Assembly: GCA_964555065.1 (NCBI GenBank)
Contig: CAZKRB010000004.1
Location: forward strand, 1-64,000
Source of the DNA: Syntrophus sp964555065
GTDB lineage: Bacteria; Desulfobacterota; Syntrophia; Syntrophales; Syntrophaceae
Reading direction: 5' to 3'
Length of the DNA stretch: 64,000 bases
In this document: positions 26,186-34,921 of the stretch, piece by piece
Numbering within the stretch: position 1 is the first letter of the stretch
Layout: every line of letters begins with the position of its first letter
Program-made: the position numbers and the translations under genes
The notes under the pieces: generated by a model
The model's input: only the letters and a program-made list of their open reading frames with translations
The model's database searches: none
What the model was told of the DNA's origin: nothing

Positions 26186-27115
26186 ATGGGCAAATTGGAA
26201 TCGTTGCTTGCGAAATTTGCGTCTGAGAACAAGATCCAGGGGAAAGGACCTCTGAGCGTTGTTCTCGTTGTGACACGAAAGGCGAGTGAAAAGACTCCAC
26301 CTTTTTCACCCGATCATTTTCTGACTTCCCAGAGAGGACAAGTTGCCGGCCTTGGGCGTGCCGCGGTTCAAGCAATCCTTTCCGATTATGGCATTCAGAG
26401 GGTGTTGGCTGAGGAAGGCGGCAGAACCAGCCGGGGCAGCATCAATAAAATGAAGGTATATGTGGATTTTTTAAACGATCTTGCGAAAGGAAACCTGCTT
26501 GATTTTATCGTCATAGAAAAATGGTGGATTCATCGCATTCAGGAATATTTCGGATCCAAACCGTTTGGACTGAAGGTTGATCCTTCAAAGTCGATTCGGA
26601 GCATCGTTGCCGATTTAATCGAGGCTGCCTTTGCACGACAGCGAGAATGTCCTGGCCTGATGGTTGCCGGCGCCGTTTTGCAGCACCTGGTGGGCGCCAA
26701 GCTCGAAACGGCTCTCCCCGAGGTCCATATGGAACACCACGGATTCTCTGTTGCCGATTCGCCATCAGGAAGAAAAGGGGATTTTCTTATTGGAGACACG
26801 GCGATCCATGTAACGACTGCGCCGACGGAAGCATTGATCAGGAAATGCTGCGACAACCTGGCGCAAAATCTTCGACCTTTGTTGATCACCACACAAAGTG
26901 GGGTTGGCGGCGCTATTGCTCTGGCAAGAAATGCAGATGTCGCTGAAAGAATTGATGTTCTGGAAATCGAACAGTTTGTTGCCGCCAATGTATACGAATG
27001 GAGCGCCTTTCAACAGTCAAAACGCGCTCTGAATGTCCACCAACTGGTCGAAGCCTACAACCGTATTATTGACGAATGTGAAACCGATCCCAGTTTGAGG
27101 ATTTCGGTGGGATAG
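26186..27115 (+). CDS. DUF4928 family protein, probable restriction endonuclease partner
   Basis: 309-residue protein. I recognise it as the DUF4928 type that accompanies cytosine methyltransferases. The segment GRKGDFLIGDTAIHVTTAPTE looks like a PD-(D/E)xK-type core (GDF ... IHVT). Its place between a methyltransferase and Vsr makes it the likely cutting subunit. SD AAAGGAGAG is placed well. The role is inferred from context; the catalytic residues are tentative. Confidence 0.75.
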   Translation: MGKLESLLAKFASENKIQGKGPLSVVLVVTRKASEKTPPFSPDHFLTSQRGQVAGLGRAAVQAILSDYGIQRVLAEEGGRTSRGSINKMKVYVDFLNDLAKGNLLDFIVIEKWWIHRIQEYFGSKPFGLKVDPSKSIRSIVADLIEAAFARQRECPGLMVAGAVLQHLVGAKLETALPEVHMEHHGFSVADSPSGRKGDFLIGDTAIHVTTAPTEALIRKCCDNLAQNLRPLLITTQSGVGGAIALARNADVAERIDVLEIEQFVAANVYEWSAFQQSKRALNVHQLVEAYNRIIDECETDPSLRISVG

Positions 27116-27119
27116 CAAA

Positions 27120-27641
27120 TTGGATACCTTTCCTCCGGAAAAGCGAAGCGATATCATGCGTCGTGTGCATTCGACCAACACAACGCCTGAAAGGAAAGTA
27201 CGCTCTTTGCTCCACAAACTCGGTTTCCGATTTCGCCTGCATCGGAATGATCTACCGGGAAAACCGGATATCGTCCTTTCAAAGTACCGCACCTTGGTTT
27301 TTGTGCATGGCTGCTTCTGGCATCGGCATCAGAGCTGCCCTCATGCGACGACGCCGGCCAGCCGGCAGGAATACTGGCTTCCCAAGTTTTATCGCACCGT
27401 AGATCGAGACAGAAAAAACAAAGAGGAACTTCAGCGGCAGGGCTGGAAGGTCGTCGTTGTCTGGGAGTGCGAGACCAAAAACGTACGAAAGCTTGCAGAA
27501 CGGCTCATGAAGGATATCAACACTCCTGCCGGGCCAGCGAATGTTTTACCTGCGCAAATGGTTGCTGACGCAGTCCAAGATTTCAATGTTATAGAAGAAT
27601 CCGGCAGATTTTCCCATCTTCCGCATAAAAGGCCCTCTTAA
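27120..27641 (+). CDS. vsr: Very short patch repair endonuclease Vsr
   Basis: 173 residues starting at TTG 27120 (GGTGGG SD), since family homology begins at DTFPPEKRSDIMRRVHSTNT. The catalytic and Zn segments are present: GFRFRLHRNDLPGKPDIV (Asp of the core), FVHGCFWHRH and CPHATTP. Vsr nicks T:G mismatches left by deamination of 5-methylcytosine, protecting the genome from the companion methyltransferase. A C-terminal extension of about 30 residues is not part of the core fold. It starts 4 bp after the DUF4928 stop. Confidence 0.93.
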   Translation: MDTFPPEKRSDIMRRVHSTNTTPERKVRSLLHKLGFRFRLHRNDLPGKPDIVLSKYRTLVFVHGCFWHRHQSCPHATTPASRQEYWLPKFYRTVDRDRKNKEELQRQGWKVVVVWECETKNVRKLAERLMKDINTPAGPANVLPAQMVADAVQDFNVIEESGRFSHLPHKRPS

Positions 27642-27719
27642 CTCAGAGAATGTAATGGACACACCTATTCCCCTCTGTTATGTAATCGAACAAACACACG
27701 AGAATTAAAGGAGAATCTC

Positions 27720-29168
27720 ATGATCATCACCCTGGCTGATGGAAGGCGCGTGCCGGTGGAAATGCACCGGGTCAAGATCGTACAGAAGATCAACCTGCTT
27801 CCGGCGGCACAGCGCCTGGATTGCCTCCGGGAGGTGGGCTACAATACCTTTCTCCTGCAGTCGCAGGATGTTTTTCTCGATATGCTGACGGACAGCGGGA
27901 CCAATGCCATGAGCGACAACCAGCTGGCCGCCATGATGGTGGCCGATGACGCCTATGCCGGTTCCGCCAGCTTCCAGAAACTGGCCAAGGTGGTAAAAAA
28001 GGTCTTCGGCTTCGAGCACACCCTGCCCGTCCACCAGGGGCGGGCCGCCGAGCATCTCCTCGTCAAGGTCTTCCTCAAGGCGCCGCAGGTCGTGCTGGAC
28101 AATTATCACTTTCCTTCCACCCGGGTTCACGTGGAAATCGTCGGCTCCCAGATTCTGGACCTGGTGGCGGACGACGCCCTGGTTCCCGCGGGCGACAATC
28201 CCTTCAAGGGGAATATCGATCTCGCCAAGCTCCGGAAGGCCATTGAAGTTCAAGGGGCGGAGAATGTCGCCTTCATCCGCATGGAAGCCACCACAAACCT
28301 CATCGGCGGCCAGCCTTTCTCCATGCAGAACCTCCGGGATGTTCGGGAAATCGCCGGCCGGCACGGCATCCTCCTGGTCCTCGACGGCAGCCTGATCGGG
28401 GAGAACGCCTATTTCATCAAACAGCGCGAAGCCGGTTATGCCGACAAACCCATCCAGGAAATCCTGCTGGAAATGATGGGGATGGTGGATATCCTCTACA
28501 TGTCGGGCCGCAAGAGCGGCGGGGCCCGGGGGGGGCTGATCGCCACGAACAACAGAGCGTATTTCGAGTCCCTGATGAACTGGCTTCCCGTCTATGAGGG
28601 GTTTTCGACCTACGGGGGCATGTCCACCAAGGAAATCGAGGCCATGGCCGTGGGCCTGGAGGAAATGACCGAGACCGAAGTGGCGGGAAGCAGCCCCGAG
28701 TTCATCGCGTACCTCGCCGACCGGCTGCAGGGGCACGGCATCCCCATCGTCACCCCACCGGGCGGACTGGCCTGTCACGTCGATGCGAAAGCCTTTCTGC
28801 CCCATATCCCGCCGCTTCAGTATCCGGCGGAAGCCCTCAATGCGGCCCTGTACCTCGTCTCCGGGGCGCGGGGGGTGGAACGGGGAACCATGTCGGAAGA
28901 CCGGGATCGAAAGGGCAACGAAATCGTCGCCCGGATGGAACTCGTGCGGATCGCCATTCCCCGCCGCGCCTTCACCATCGGCCAGCTTGAGTATGTGGCG
29001 GAGCGCCTCTCCTGGCTTTACCGTCATCGGGAGCTCATCGGGGGGCTCCGGTTCGTCCAGGAGCCGCCGGTGATGCGCTTCTTCTTCGGCAGGCTGGAGC
29101 CCCTGGGCGGTGATTGGGGGCGGAAGGTGGTAGACGCCTTCCAGGCCGATTTCGGCGGCGAACTCTGA
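27720..29168 (+). CDS. Beta-eliminating lyase (tryptophanase/tyrosine phenol-lyase family)
   Basis: 482-residue PLP enzyme of the tryptophanase/TPL family. Landmarks are GYNTFLLQSQDVFLDMLTDSGTNAMSD near the N-terminus, VHQGRAAEH, and the Schiff-base Lys265 in YMSGRKSGGARGG. That loop differs from tyrosine phenol-lyase (SGKKD) and tryptophanase (SAKKD), so the substrate may be another amino acid. The SD AAAGGAG is well placed. Such enzymes release ammonia and pyruvate from amino acids and suit amino-acid fermentation. Confidence 0.85.
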   Translation: MIITLADGRRVPVEMHRVKIVQKINLLPAAQRLDCLREVGYNTFLLQSQDVFLDMLTDSGTNAMSDNQLAAMMVADDAYAGSASFQKLAKVVKKVFGFEHTLPVHQGRAAEHLLVKVFLKAPQVVLDNYHFPSTRVHVEIVGSQILDLVADDALVPAGDNPFKGNIDLAKLRKAIEVQGAENVAFIRMEATTNLIGGQPFSMQNLRDVREIAGRHGILLVLDGSLIGENAYFIKQREAGYADKPIQEILLEMMGMVDILYMSGRKSGGARGGLIATNNRAYFESLMNWLPVYEGFSTYGGMSTKEIEAMAVGLEEMTETEVAGSSPEFIAYLADRLQGHGIPIVTPPGGLACHVDAKAFLPHIPPLQYPAEALNAALYLVSGARGVERGTMSEDRDRKGNEIVARMELVRIAIPRRAFTIGQLEYVAERLSWLYRHRELIGGLRFVQEPPVMRFFFGRLEPLGGDWGRKVVDAFQADFGGEL

Positions 29169-29430
29169 GGCCCGGGTCAGGGCCCCCCTGCCGTGAGGGC
29201 AGTCCCTTCAGAAAATCCGGTGGAAGGGGTTGGAGGATCTGCTTGATGGCTCATGGGGATGGACCTCGGCCGCCTTTTTCCTCCCCCGATAGGGATAACG
29301 CCCCGAATGAGCGGTCCGCAGTTGCGTGTCTGGCTAAAATCGGTTGATGTCCCGACTGGGTCTAAGCACCATTTTTTACTGATGGCGCGCGGAGTATCCG
29401 GGGCGGTATGACCGCTGACAGGCTGTTACA
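29169..29430. other. Intergenic region after the beta-eliminating lyase
   Basis: A short CTGCC-GTGAG-GGCAG hairpin lies near 29190-29205 without a T-run, so a terminator is not convincing. No coding frame is recognised before the palindrome at 29431. Confidence 0.4.
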
Positions 29431-29448
29431 TTATGATGATCATCATAA
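29431..29448. promoter_or_regulatory. 18-bp perfect palindrome, candidate operator
   Basis: TTATGATGATCATCATAA is self-complementary over all 18 bases and ends 33 bp before the start of the phosphoribosyltransferase gene. Perfect palindromes of this length upstream of a gene pair are typical binding sites of dimeric repressors. The regulator is unknown, and no -35 hexamer at standard spacing is obvious. Confidence 0.55.
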
Positions 29449-29481
29449 GAAGAAAGCGATTTTGAGAATGAGAGGATAACG

Positions 29482-30096
29482 ATGCCGTTGCCTGCCGAAA
29501 AAAAGTTCCGATGCGAGATTCTGACCTGGGGAGGAATTGTCCGGGACGCGAGAACGCTTGCCTGGAAAATTCGAGATTCGGGGTATGCGCCGGACATCGT
29601 CGTCGCCATCGGCCGGGGCGGCTATGTCCCGGCGAGGATTCTCTGCGACTATCTCCTCGTTCATGATCTGGCTTCGATCAAGGTTGAACACTGGGGAACC
29701 TGCGTGGTGAAGGAACAGGCCGTCATCAAGTTTCCCCTCGCCGCCGAGATCCGCAACAAGAGGGTCCTGCTCGTCGATGACGTGACGGACACCGGCGAGA
29801 CCCTGAAGGTCTCGCTCCAGTACCTGCAAAGCTTCGGGCCGCAGGAGGTCAGAACGGCGGTCCTGATCCATAAAAGCTGCTCCACGATCATGCCGGATTA
29901 CTATCTCCGGACGATCATCAAATGGCGGTGGGTCATTTTCCCCTGGCATGTCATGGAGGACCTGACGGAATTTGTCCAAAAGCTGAAAGGCGAGGGCATC
30001 CGTGGGGAGGAGGAGCTGCAGAGCGCTCTGATGCAGAGATACGGCATCGATGCTTCGCTGGAGAAAATCCGGGAAACGTCAGCGATGATCGGGTAG
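29482..30096 (+). CDS. Phosphoribosyltransferase (purine-type)
   Basis: 204-residue type I phosphoribosyltransferase. The PRPP-binding loop VLLVDDVTDTGETL is intact, and the IVVAIGRGGYVPARILCDYL segment is typical of hypoxanthine/xanthine-guanine transferases and their archaeal relatives. It has a C-terminal extension of roughly 50 residues. The downstream gene is a cytidine-deaminase-like protein only 4 bp away, suggesting a nucleobase or nucleoside salvage pair. Specificity cannot be set from the sequence. Confidence 0.82.
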   Translation: MPLPAEKKFRCEILTWGGIVRDARTLAWKIRDSGYAPDIVVAIGRGGYVPARILCDYLLVHDLASIKVEHWGTCVVKEQAVIKFPLAAEIRNKRVLLVDDVTDTGETLKVSLQYLQSFGPQEVRTAVLIHKSCSTIMPDYYLRTIIKWRWVIFPWHVMEDLTEFVQKLKGEGIRGEEELQSALMQRYGIDASLEKIRETSAMIG

Positions 30097-30100
30097 CGTG

Positions 30101-30484
30101 ATGAAGGCAAGACTCATCGAGGAAGCGACCCGGATCATCGGGACCTTTCCCCTGGACCCCTATCCGACGAATTATGCGGGGAAAGTCGGGTCAGCCCTGG
30201 TGACGGACCAGGGCAACATCTATACGGGGATATCCCTGAATCTGGCCTGCAACGTCGGCAGCTGCGCCGAACAGGGCGCCGTCCTTGAAATGCTCAAAAG
30301 GCGGGAGACGAAGATCGCGATGATCGTAAGCATTTACGAAGGGGGCAGAATCATTGTCCCCTGCGGCAGATGCCGCGAGATGATCGCGCAGATCGATCGC
30401 CGCAATCATAATACCCTGGTCCTCGTCGATGCCGAAAGAACCGCTTCCTTATCTGAATTGTTGCCCTGCCAGTGGTACTTTTGA
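30101..30484 (+). CDS. Cytidine deaminase-like protein
   Basis: 127 residues. The zinc/catalytic motif CAEQGAVLEML carries Cys and the catalytic Glu (C-A-E form), and PCGRCREMI supplies the two further Zn-binding Cys. Length and motif order fit the small CDA/blasticidin-S-deaminase-like group. A GTG one codon earlier (30098) is an alternative start. It is probably co-transcribed with the phosphoribosyltransferase and under the palindrome at 29431. Confidence 0.82.
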   Translation: MKARLIEEATRIIGTFPLDPYPTNYAGKVGSALVTDQGNIYTGISLNLACNVGSCAEQGAVLEMLKRRETKIAMIVSIYEGGRIIVPCGRCREMIAQIDRRNHNTLVLVDAERTASLSELLPCQWYF

Positions 30485-30763
30485 CGGCTTGCGCCTGTTG
30501 CCTCCACTAAGTTCCGAGTCGCCGGTCCTCCGATGACCGACCTTATCGTCCTTTCCCGTTCCGACCCTTTCGAATTCATCCTCCACGGTTGCCGTCGCCG
30601 TTGGGGAGCCGATTGTAAGATTGCCCTGACGTTGTCGAATTTCCGGTTTTTGTTTGTCGGTTAAACATGACGACGGAACACAGGAATCAGGCCTGAAAAT
30701 CACTTTTCCTTTCTTGCATTTCTCCGTCCTGCCCGACCTTTCAACTTAACCACATTAATGCTC
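30485..30763. other. Intergenic region upstream of the haem-enzyme cluster
   Basis: No coding frame with recognisable features. The end of the region leads into a strong promoter (listed separately). Base composition drops toward A/T near 30700-30800. Confidence 0.4.
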
Positions 30764-30792
30764 TTGACTCTCCATTTTTCTCTCTCTATACT
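30764..30792 (+). promoter_or_regulatory. Strong sigma70-type promoter of the haem-enzyme cluster
   Basis: TTGACT (30764-30769), a 17-bp spacer and TATACT (30787-30792) match consensus closely. The predicted start near 30799 leaves a leader of about 140 bases, which contains a small AAAAAGA-ATT-TCTTTTT inverted repeat and the SD GGAAAGGGGG before the ATG at 30938. Confidence 0.65.
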
Positions 30793-30937
30793 TAAGCGCA
30801 AGATAAAATAAGCCGTATTCCGCGATCAACCGTTATCAGATCCTTTATCCCTCTACTGAAAAAAGAATTTCTTTTTAAAAGCCTCACTTCGAAATGCCGC
30901 CCAACAAAAGTATCCCTGGGGAAAGGGGGAACAAACC

Positions 30938-33865
30938 ATGAGAACGCACCTGTCATCAATCCGTTTCTGGGTGTGTGTCGCCGTTTCGCTGCTGACGCCG
31001 TGGTTGGCTGTCCATACCGCATGCGCTGAAGAGGACAGCGAATGGAGGGCTTGTCTTTCATCGGCGAAACGCGGCTTTCTGGATGTGCCGGATGATCGTT
31101 CGCTGCGGTTCTTAGGCAAGGTCCGGGAGGATACCGCGTTCTGTCGGGGGGGTGAAAAGGCCGTGAAGTATCGAGGCACACCCTGGGTCGACTGGCAGAA
31201 TTATTATGCAACGGGCGACAGCAGCACTAAACGCGATGGAGGAGAGGCGATCACCGCCATCGGTGAACATCTTAAACCTAATGGCCGGGGAATTGACGGC
31301 GCGCTGATCGACCTCGAGTATCAGCGCGTCGAACTGATCAAATTCAATCTCTTCGATTCCCTCACCTACGAAGAATACATCCGGGGTAGAGACGGTCGGC
31401 CGGGTCCGACCCAGAGGCGCTGGGATCAGATGCGCCTGCCCCCCGACCACAAATACTATCAGGAGGTCGGTGGCGATGCTTCCCAGTTGTGCAGGGGCTC
31501 TCTGATCACCCATCGCACCCCGACCGGGATCTGCAACGATTTGATCAATCCGTTGGTGGGTTCCACGGGGATGCCCTTTGCCCGGAATGTTCAATTTGAA
31601 GCCACCTTCCCCGATCGGGAATTGAACGAGCTGACGCGGAACCGGCATGGAGGGCGCATCGGTTTGCTCCAACCGGATCCACAGCTGATCAGCCGGAAAT
31701 TGTTTACCCGCGAGCAGACGGAAAATAACGGGTGCAACCAGGGCCTGGGGGATGCGAAGTATTCAGCGGATGTGAACTGCGATTATCTGAAAGCGCCGTT
31801 CTTTAATGTGCTGGCGACCTTCTGGATTCAATTCATGACCCATGACTGGTTTTCCCACACCTACGAAGGCCGCAACAAACCCGAATTGCAACCCGTCGGT
31901 TGCACCGCGGAAGAAGCGCGAGCGTTGGGTTGCCGGGAAGGCGACCGCCGCGAACCTTCCCTCTATGCCGAGGAAACGCCTCCGGAATCCTTTGAATACG
32001 CCGGACAGACATATCTGAAGCGCCCACCCAAAACAACGGGCAACCTGGTCACCGCTTGGTGGGATACATCCCAGATCTACGGTTACGATGATCCATCACT
32101 CAAACGGGTGCAGCGCGACCCTGCCGATCCCGCAAAACTGCTCCTGGTAAACGACTACCTGCCCGTGCTGCCTGCCTGTGAGCGTTATTCGGCCGACTGT
32201 CCCGTGCAGCCCCAGTGGCAAGGTCAGGAGGCGGCTGCGTTTCCGGACAACTGGAATATCGGCATGAGCTTCTATCACAACCTGTTCACCCGCGAGCATA
32301 ATTATTTCGTCAATCAATTCCGGGAACTGCAGAAAAAGACGCCCGACGCCGATTCCGGAATCCGCGATCCAGAGGATCCTCTGAAGGGGATCGCCTATAA
32401 GGACGTTTCCGATGAACGCCTGTATCAGGTCGCCCGGCTGGTGGTGGCTGCGGAAATCGCCAAAATCCATACCATCGAATGGACTCCGCAGCTTTTATAT
32501 GACGAGCCGCTCTATCTAGGAATGAATTCCAACTGGTTCGGTCTTTTCAATATAAAAGAAGATCGGGTTTCAAAAATATTGCGGCGAATCCTCCACAAGG
32601 ATGAAAATGTCTTCAGCCGCCTTTCATCGAAAATGGCCGGTTGGTTTTCCACTTCGGAGGAGCCTGAAAAAGCCCATTCCTACTACTCAATTCTTGCATC
32701 CGGCGCAGGGATCTTCGGTCTTGGGAACAGGAAACCCCGGGGATTGCTCTGGTGGCCGCACGATGGCTGGGATCTCACGAAACTCGAGGAGGATGTCAAT
32801 GGCGGCATCAACCACTTCGGCTCGCCCTTCAATTTTCCGGAAGAGTTCATCTCCGTTTATCGTCTCCACGCCCTGACGCCGGATCTTATTGAATTCCGAG
32901 AGAAAGAGGACCCCAACAGGATCAGCCTGAAAATCCCGGTGCTCGATACGGTCCGAGGAAAGGCAACGGCGCAGATGCATGAATACGGCATCGACAACTG
33001 GGCGTTAAGCATGGGACGCCAGCGCCTGGGGCTGCTTCATCTGCGGAACCATCCCTTGTTCCTGCAGAACCTTCCCATGCCGCACCTGAGTTCGGAAACG
33101 AAAAAACTGGATATCGTCGCCCTCGACGTGATTCGCGACCGGGAACGGGGCATTCCCCGATTTAATGAATTCCGCCGTCAAATCGGTCTCAAAACCCTGA
33201 CAAGCTTCGATGATTTTGTTGATCAGCACCTGGACAAGAACCATCCCTGGCGTCAACATCAGGAAGAGACCGTCCGCCGCCTGCGCGAGGTTTACGGCAC
33301 ACACATCTGCGATGCCGGAAAGATCATCTCCAAGGTCCAGCGCGATATCAACGGTGCCTTCATCAACGATTGCCTGGGGCATCCCCACGGCTCGGTGGTG
33401 GACAACATCGAAGACGTCGACAATGTTGTCGGCTGGCTGGCGGAATATACGCGCCCTCACGGCTTCGCCATCTCCGAGACCCAGCTCCATATTTTCATTC
33501 TCAACGCCTCACGCCGGCTGTTCAGCGACCGCTTCTTTACTTCCAGCTTCCGGCCGGAGTTTTATTCCCGACTCGGCTATGACTGGGTGATGAATAACGG
33601 GATGCTGTCCGAATGCCCCTACCCGTTAACCGAACAGGCCGATGGGAGCCGGGCCTGCCTGGAGCCGGAACGGGTCAACGGACACGCCGTGGCGGTCTCC
33701 CCGCTGAAACGTCTGCTGATGCGCAACCTCCCCGATCTCAAGGGTGAACTGATGCATGTGAAAAACGCCTTTGATCCCTGGGCCCGGGATCGGGGCGAAT
33801 ATTACGACCTGTCGTGGAAACCGCGGCCGGACGCGAAGTCGGATCCTGCATTTTCAGAGCCTTAA
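30938..33865 (+). CDS. Secreted animal-type haem peroxidase / fatty-acid dioxygenase-like protein
   Basis: 975 residues with a signal peptide (about 1-30). It belongs to the animal haem peroxidase superfamily. Distal His302 lies in QFMTHDWFSH, the REHNYFVNQF helix is conserved, and proximal His644 lies in VYRLHALTPD. Tyr641 stands three residues before the proximal His, the spacing of the radical-forming Tyr in cyclooxygenases and linoleate diol synthases (Y-x-x-H). That favours a lipid dioxygenase-like role over a plain peroxidase. It is the first gene of a six-gene run, and substrate assignment is inference. Confidence 0.85.
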   Translation: MRTHLSSIRFWVCVAVSLLTPWLAVHTACAEEDSEWRACLSSAKRGFLDVPDDRSLRFLGKVREDTAFCRGGEKAVKYRGTPWVDWQNYYATGDSSTKRDGGEAITAIGEHLKPNGRGIDGALIDLEYQRVELIKFNLFDSLTYEEYIRGRDGRPGPTQRRWDQMRLPPDHKYYQEVGGDASQLCRGSLITHRTPTGICNDLINPLVGSTGMPFARNVQFEATFPDRELNELTRNRHGGRIGLLQPDPQLISRKLFTREQTENNGCNQGLGDAKYSADVNCDYLKAPFFNVLATFWIQFMTHDWFSHTYEGRNKPELQPVGCTAEEARALGCREGDRREPSLYAEETPPESFEYAGQTYLKRPPKTTGNLVTAWWDTSQIYGYDDPSLKRVQRDPADPAKLLLVNDYLPVLPACERYSADCPVQPQWQGQEAAAFPDNWNIGMSFYHNLFTREHNYFVNQFRELQKKTPDADSGIRDPEDPLKGIAYKDVSDERLYQVARLVVAAEIAKIHTIEWTPQLLYDEPLYLGMNSNWFGLFNIKEDRVSKILRRILHKDENVFSRLSSKMAGWFSTSEEPEKAHSYYSILASGAGIFGLGNRKPRGLLWWPHDGWDLTKLEEDVNGGINHFGSPFNFPEEFISVYRLHALTPDLIEFREKEDPNRISLKIPVLDTVRGKATAQMHEYGIDNWALSMGRQRLGLLHLRNHPLFLQNLPMPHLSSETKKLDIVALDVIRDRERGIPRFNEFRRQIGLKTLTSFDDFVDQHLDKNHPWRQHQEETVRRLREVYGTHICDAGKIISKVQRDINGAFINDCLGHPHGSVVDNIEDVDNVVGWLAEYTRPHGFAISETQLHIFILNASRRLFSDRFFTSSFRPEFYSRLGYDWVMNNGMLSECPYPLTEQADGSRACLEPERVNGHAVAVSPLKRLLMRNLPDLKGELMHVKNAFDPWARDRGEYYDLSWKPRPDAKSDPAFSEP

Positions 33866-33869
33866 GGCG

Positions 33870-34916
33870 ATGAAAATCATGACCGGCAAGAGACGGCTTC
33901 GACAGGGGTTCGTGGCGGCATGGATCGTCGTGACGGTGATGCTTGCCGGTTCTCCCGGGTACGGCGGCGGCAATGGCGAAGAACCCATCGACCGGCTGGC
34001 CGCCGAGATGAACCGGCGGGTGGAAGCCATCACCCTGGCCGAGGCGAAAGACAATGTCATCCCCCGATTCAATCAGCCGAAGACGGTCGCCTGCGTCGCC
34101 GCCGAATTCCGCGTACACGGGGACATTCCCGCCGAACTGAAACAGGGCCTCTTCGCGCAGCCGGCGGCCTACCCCGCCATGCTGCGCTTTGCAAACGCCA
34201 GTGAATGGGACGACTCGAAGAAAGACATCCGCGGTCTGTCGATCCGGGTCTCCCATGTTCCCGGCCCGGTCCTCTGGGGCGAACCCGGCCGGCAGGATTT
34301 CCTGCTCAACAGCTATCCGGCCCTCTTTGCCGCCACGCCGGAAGCGTTTCTGTCGTTTATGCGCGCCCGGCAGGAAGGTCATGAACTTCGGTTCTTTCTC
34401 AATCCCCTGGACCCGCACCTGAAGTCGCTCTGGATTGTCTTCAAGGCGCGCCGGAAAAGCCTAAGCCCGTTGGATATCCGCTACTGGAGCACGGTGCCCT
34501 TCCGGCTGGGAGAGATGGGCGGGCAGGTCGTCAAATACGCCGTTACGCCCTGTTCGCGCTATCGAACCTCCGAGGCGGTCAACGCCGGCGAAAATCAACT
34601 CCGCGCCGCGATCAAGGACCACCTGCAACGGGAACCGGCCTGTTTTCATTTCGGCGTTCAGTTGCAGAAGGACCCGGAAAGGATGCCCACTGAGGATGCC
34701 TCGGTGATCTGGGATGAAAAGGTCTCACCGTTTCAAACGGTGGCCACCCTTACCATCGGAAACCAGGACTTCGACAATCCGGAAGCCCTGGCCGCCTGTG
34801 AGCGCAGCGCCTTTAATCCCTGGCAGAGCCTGGCAGCCCACGAACCCCTGGGAAGGATGAATGCGGTCCGGCGGCTGGTCTATGAACATGCCGCCAAATT
34901 TCGCAATAAGGAGTGA
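33870..34916 (+). CDS. Catalase-related haem protein, exported, lacking the distal His
   Basis: 348 residues with a signal-like N-terminus (about 1-32). The fold is the minimal catalase core seen in catalase-related allene oxide synthases and SrpA-type proteins (FAQPAAYPAMLRFANAS, then KDIRGLSIRVS). The proximal ligand Tyr338 is kept in PLGRMNAVRRLVYEHAAKFR (R-x-x-x-Y). Where relatives have Lys-Ser/Thr-His-Gly, this protein reads KTVA, with Val73 at the distal His position. Catalase activity is therefore unlikely. It begins 4 bp after the preceding stop with an AAGGCG SD. Confidence 0.8.
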   Translation: MKIMTGKRRLRQGFVAAWIVVTVMLAGSPGYGGGNGEEPIDRLAAEMNRRVEAITLAEAKDNVIPRFNQPKTVACVAAEFRVHGDIPAELKQGLFAQPAAYPAMLRFANASEWDDSKKDIRGLSIRVSHVPGPVLWGEPGRQDFLLNSYPALFAATPEAFLSFMRARQEGHELRFFLNPLDPHLKSLWIVFKARRKSLSPLDIRYWSTVPFRLGEMGGQVVKYAVTPCSRYRTSEAVNAGENQLRAAIKDHLQREPACFHFGVQLQKDPERMPTEDASVIWDEKVSPFQTVATLTIGNQDFDNPEALAACERSAFNPWQSLAAHEPLGRMNAVRRLVYEHAAKFRNKE

Positions 34917-34921
34917 CGGCC

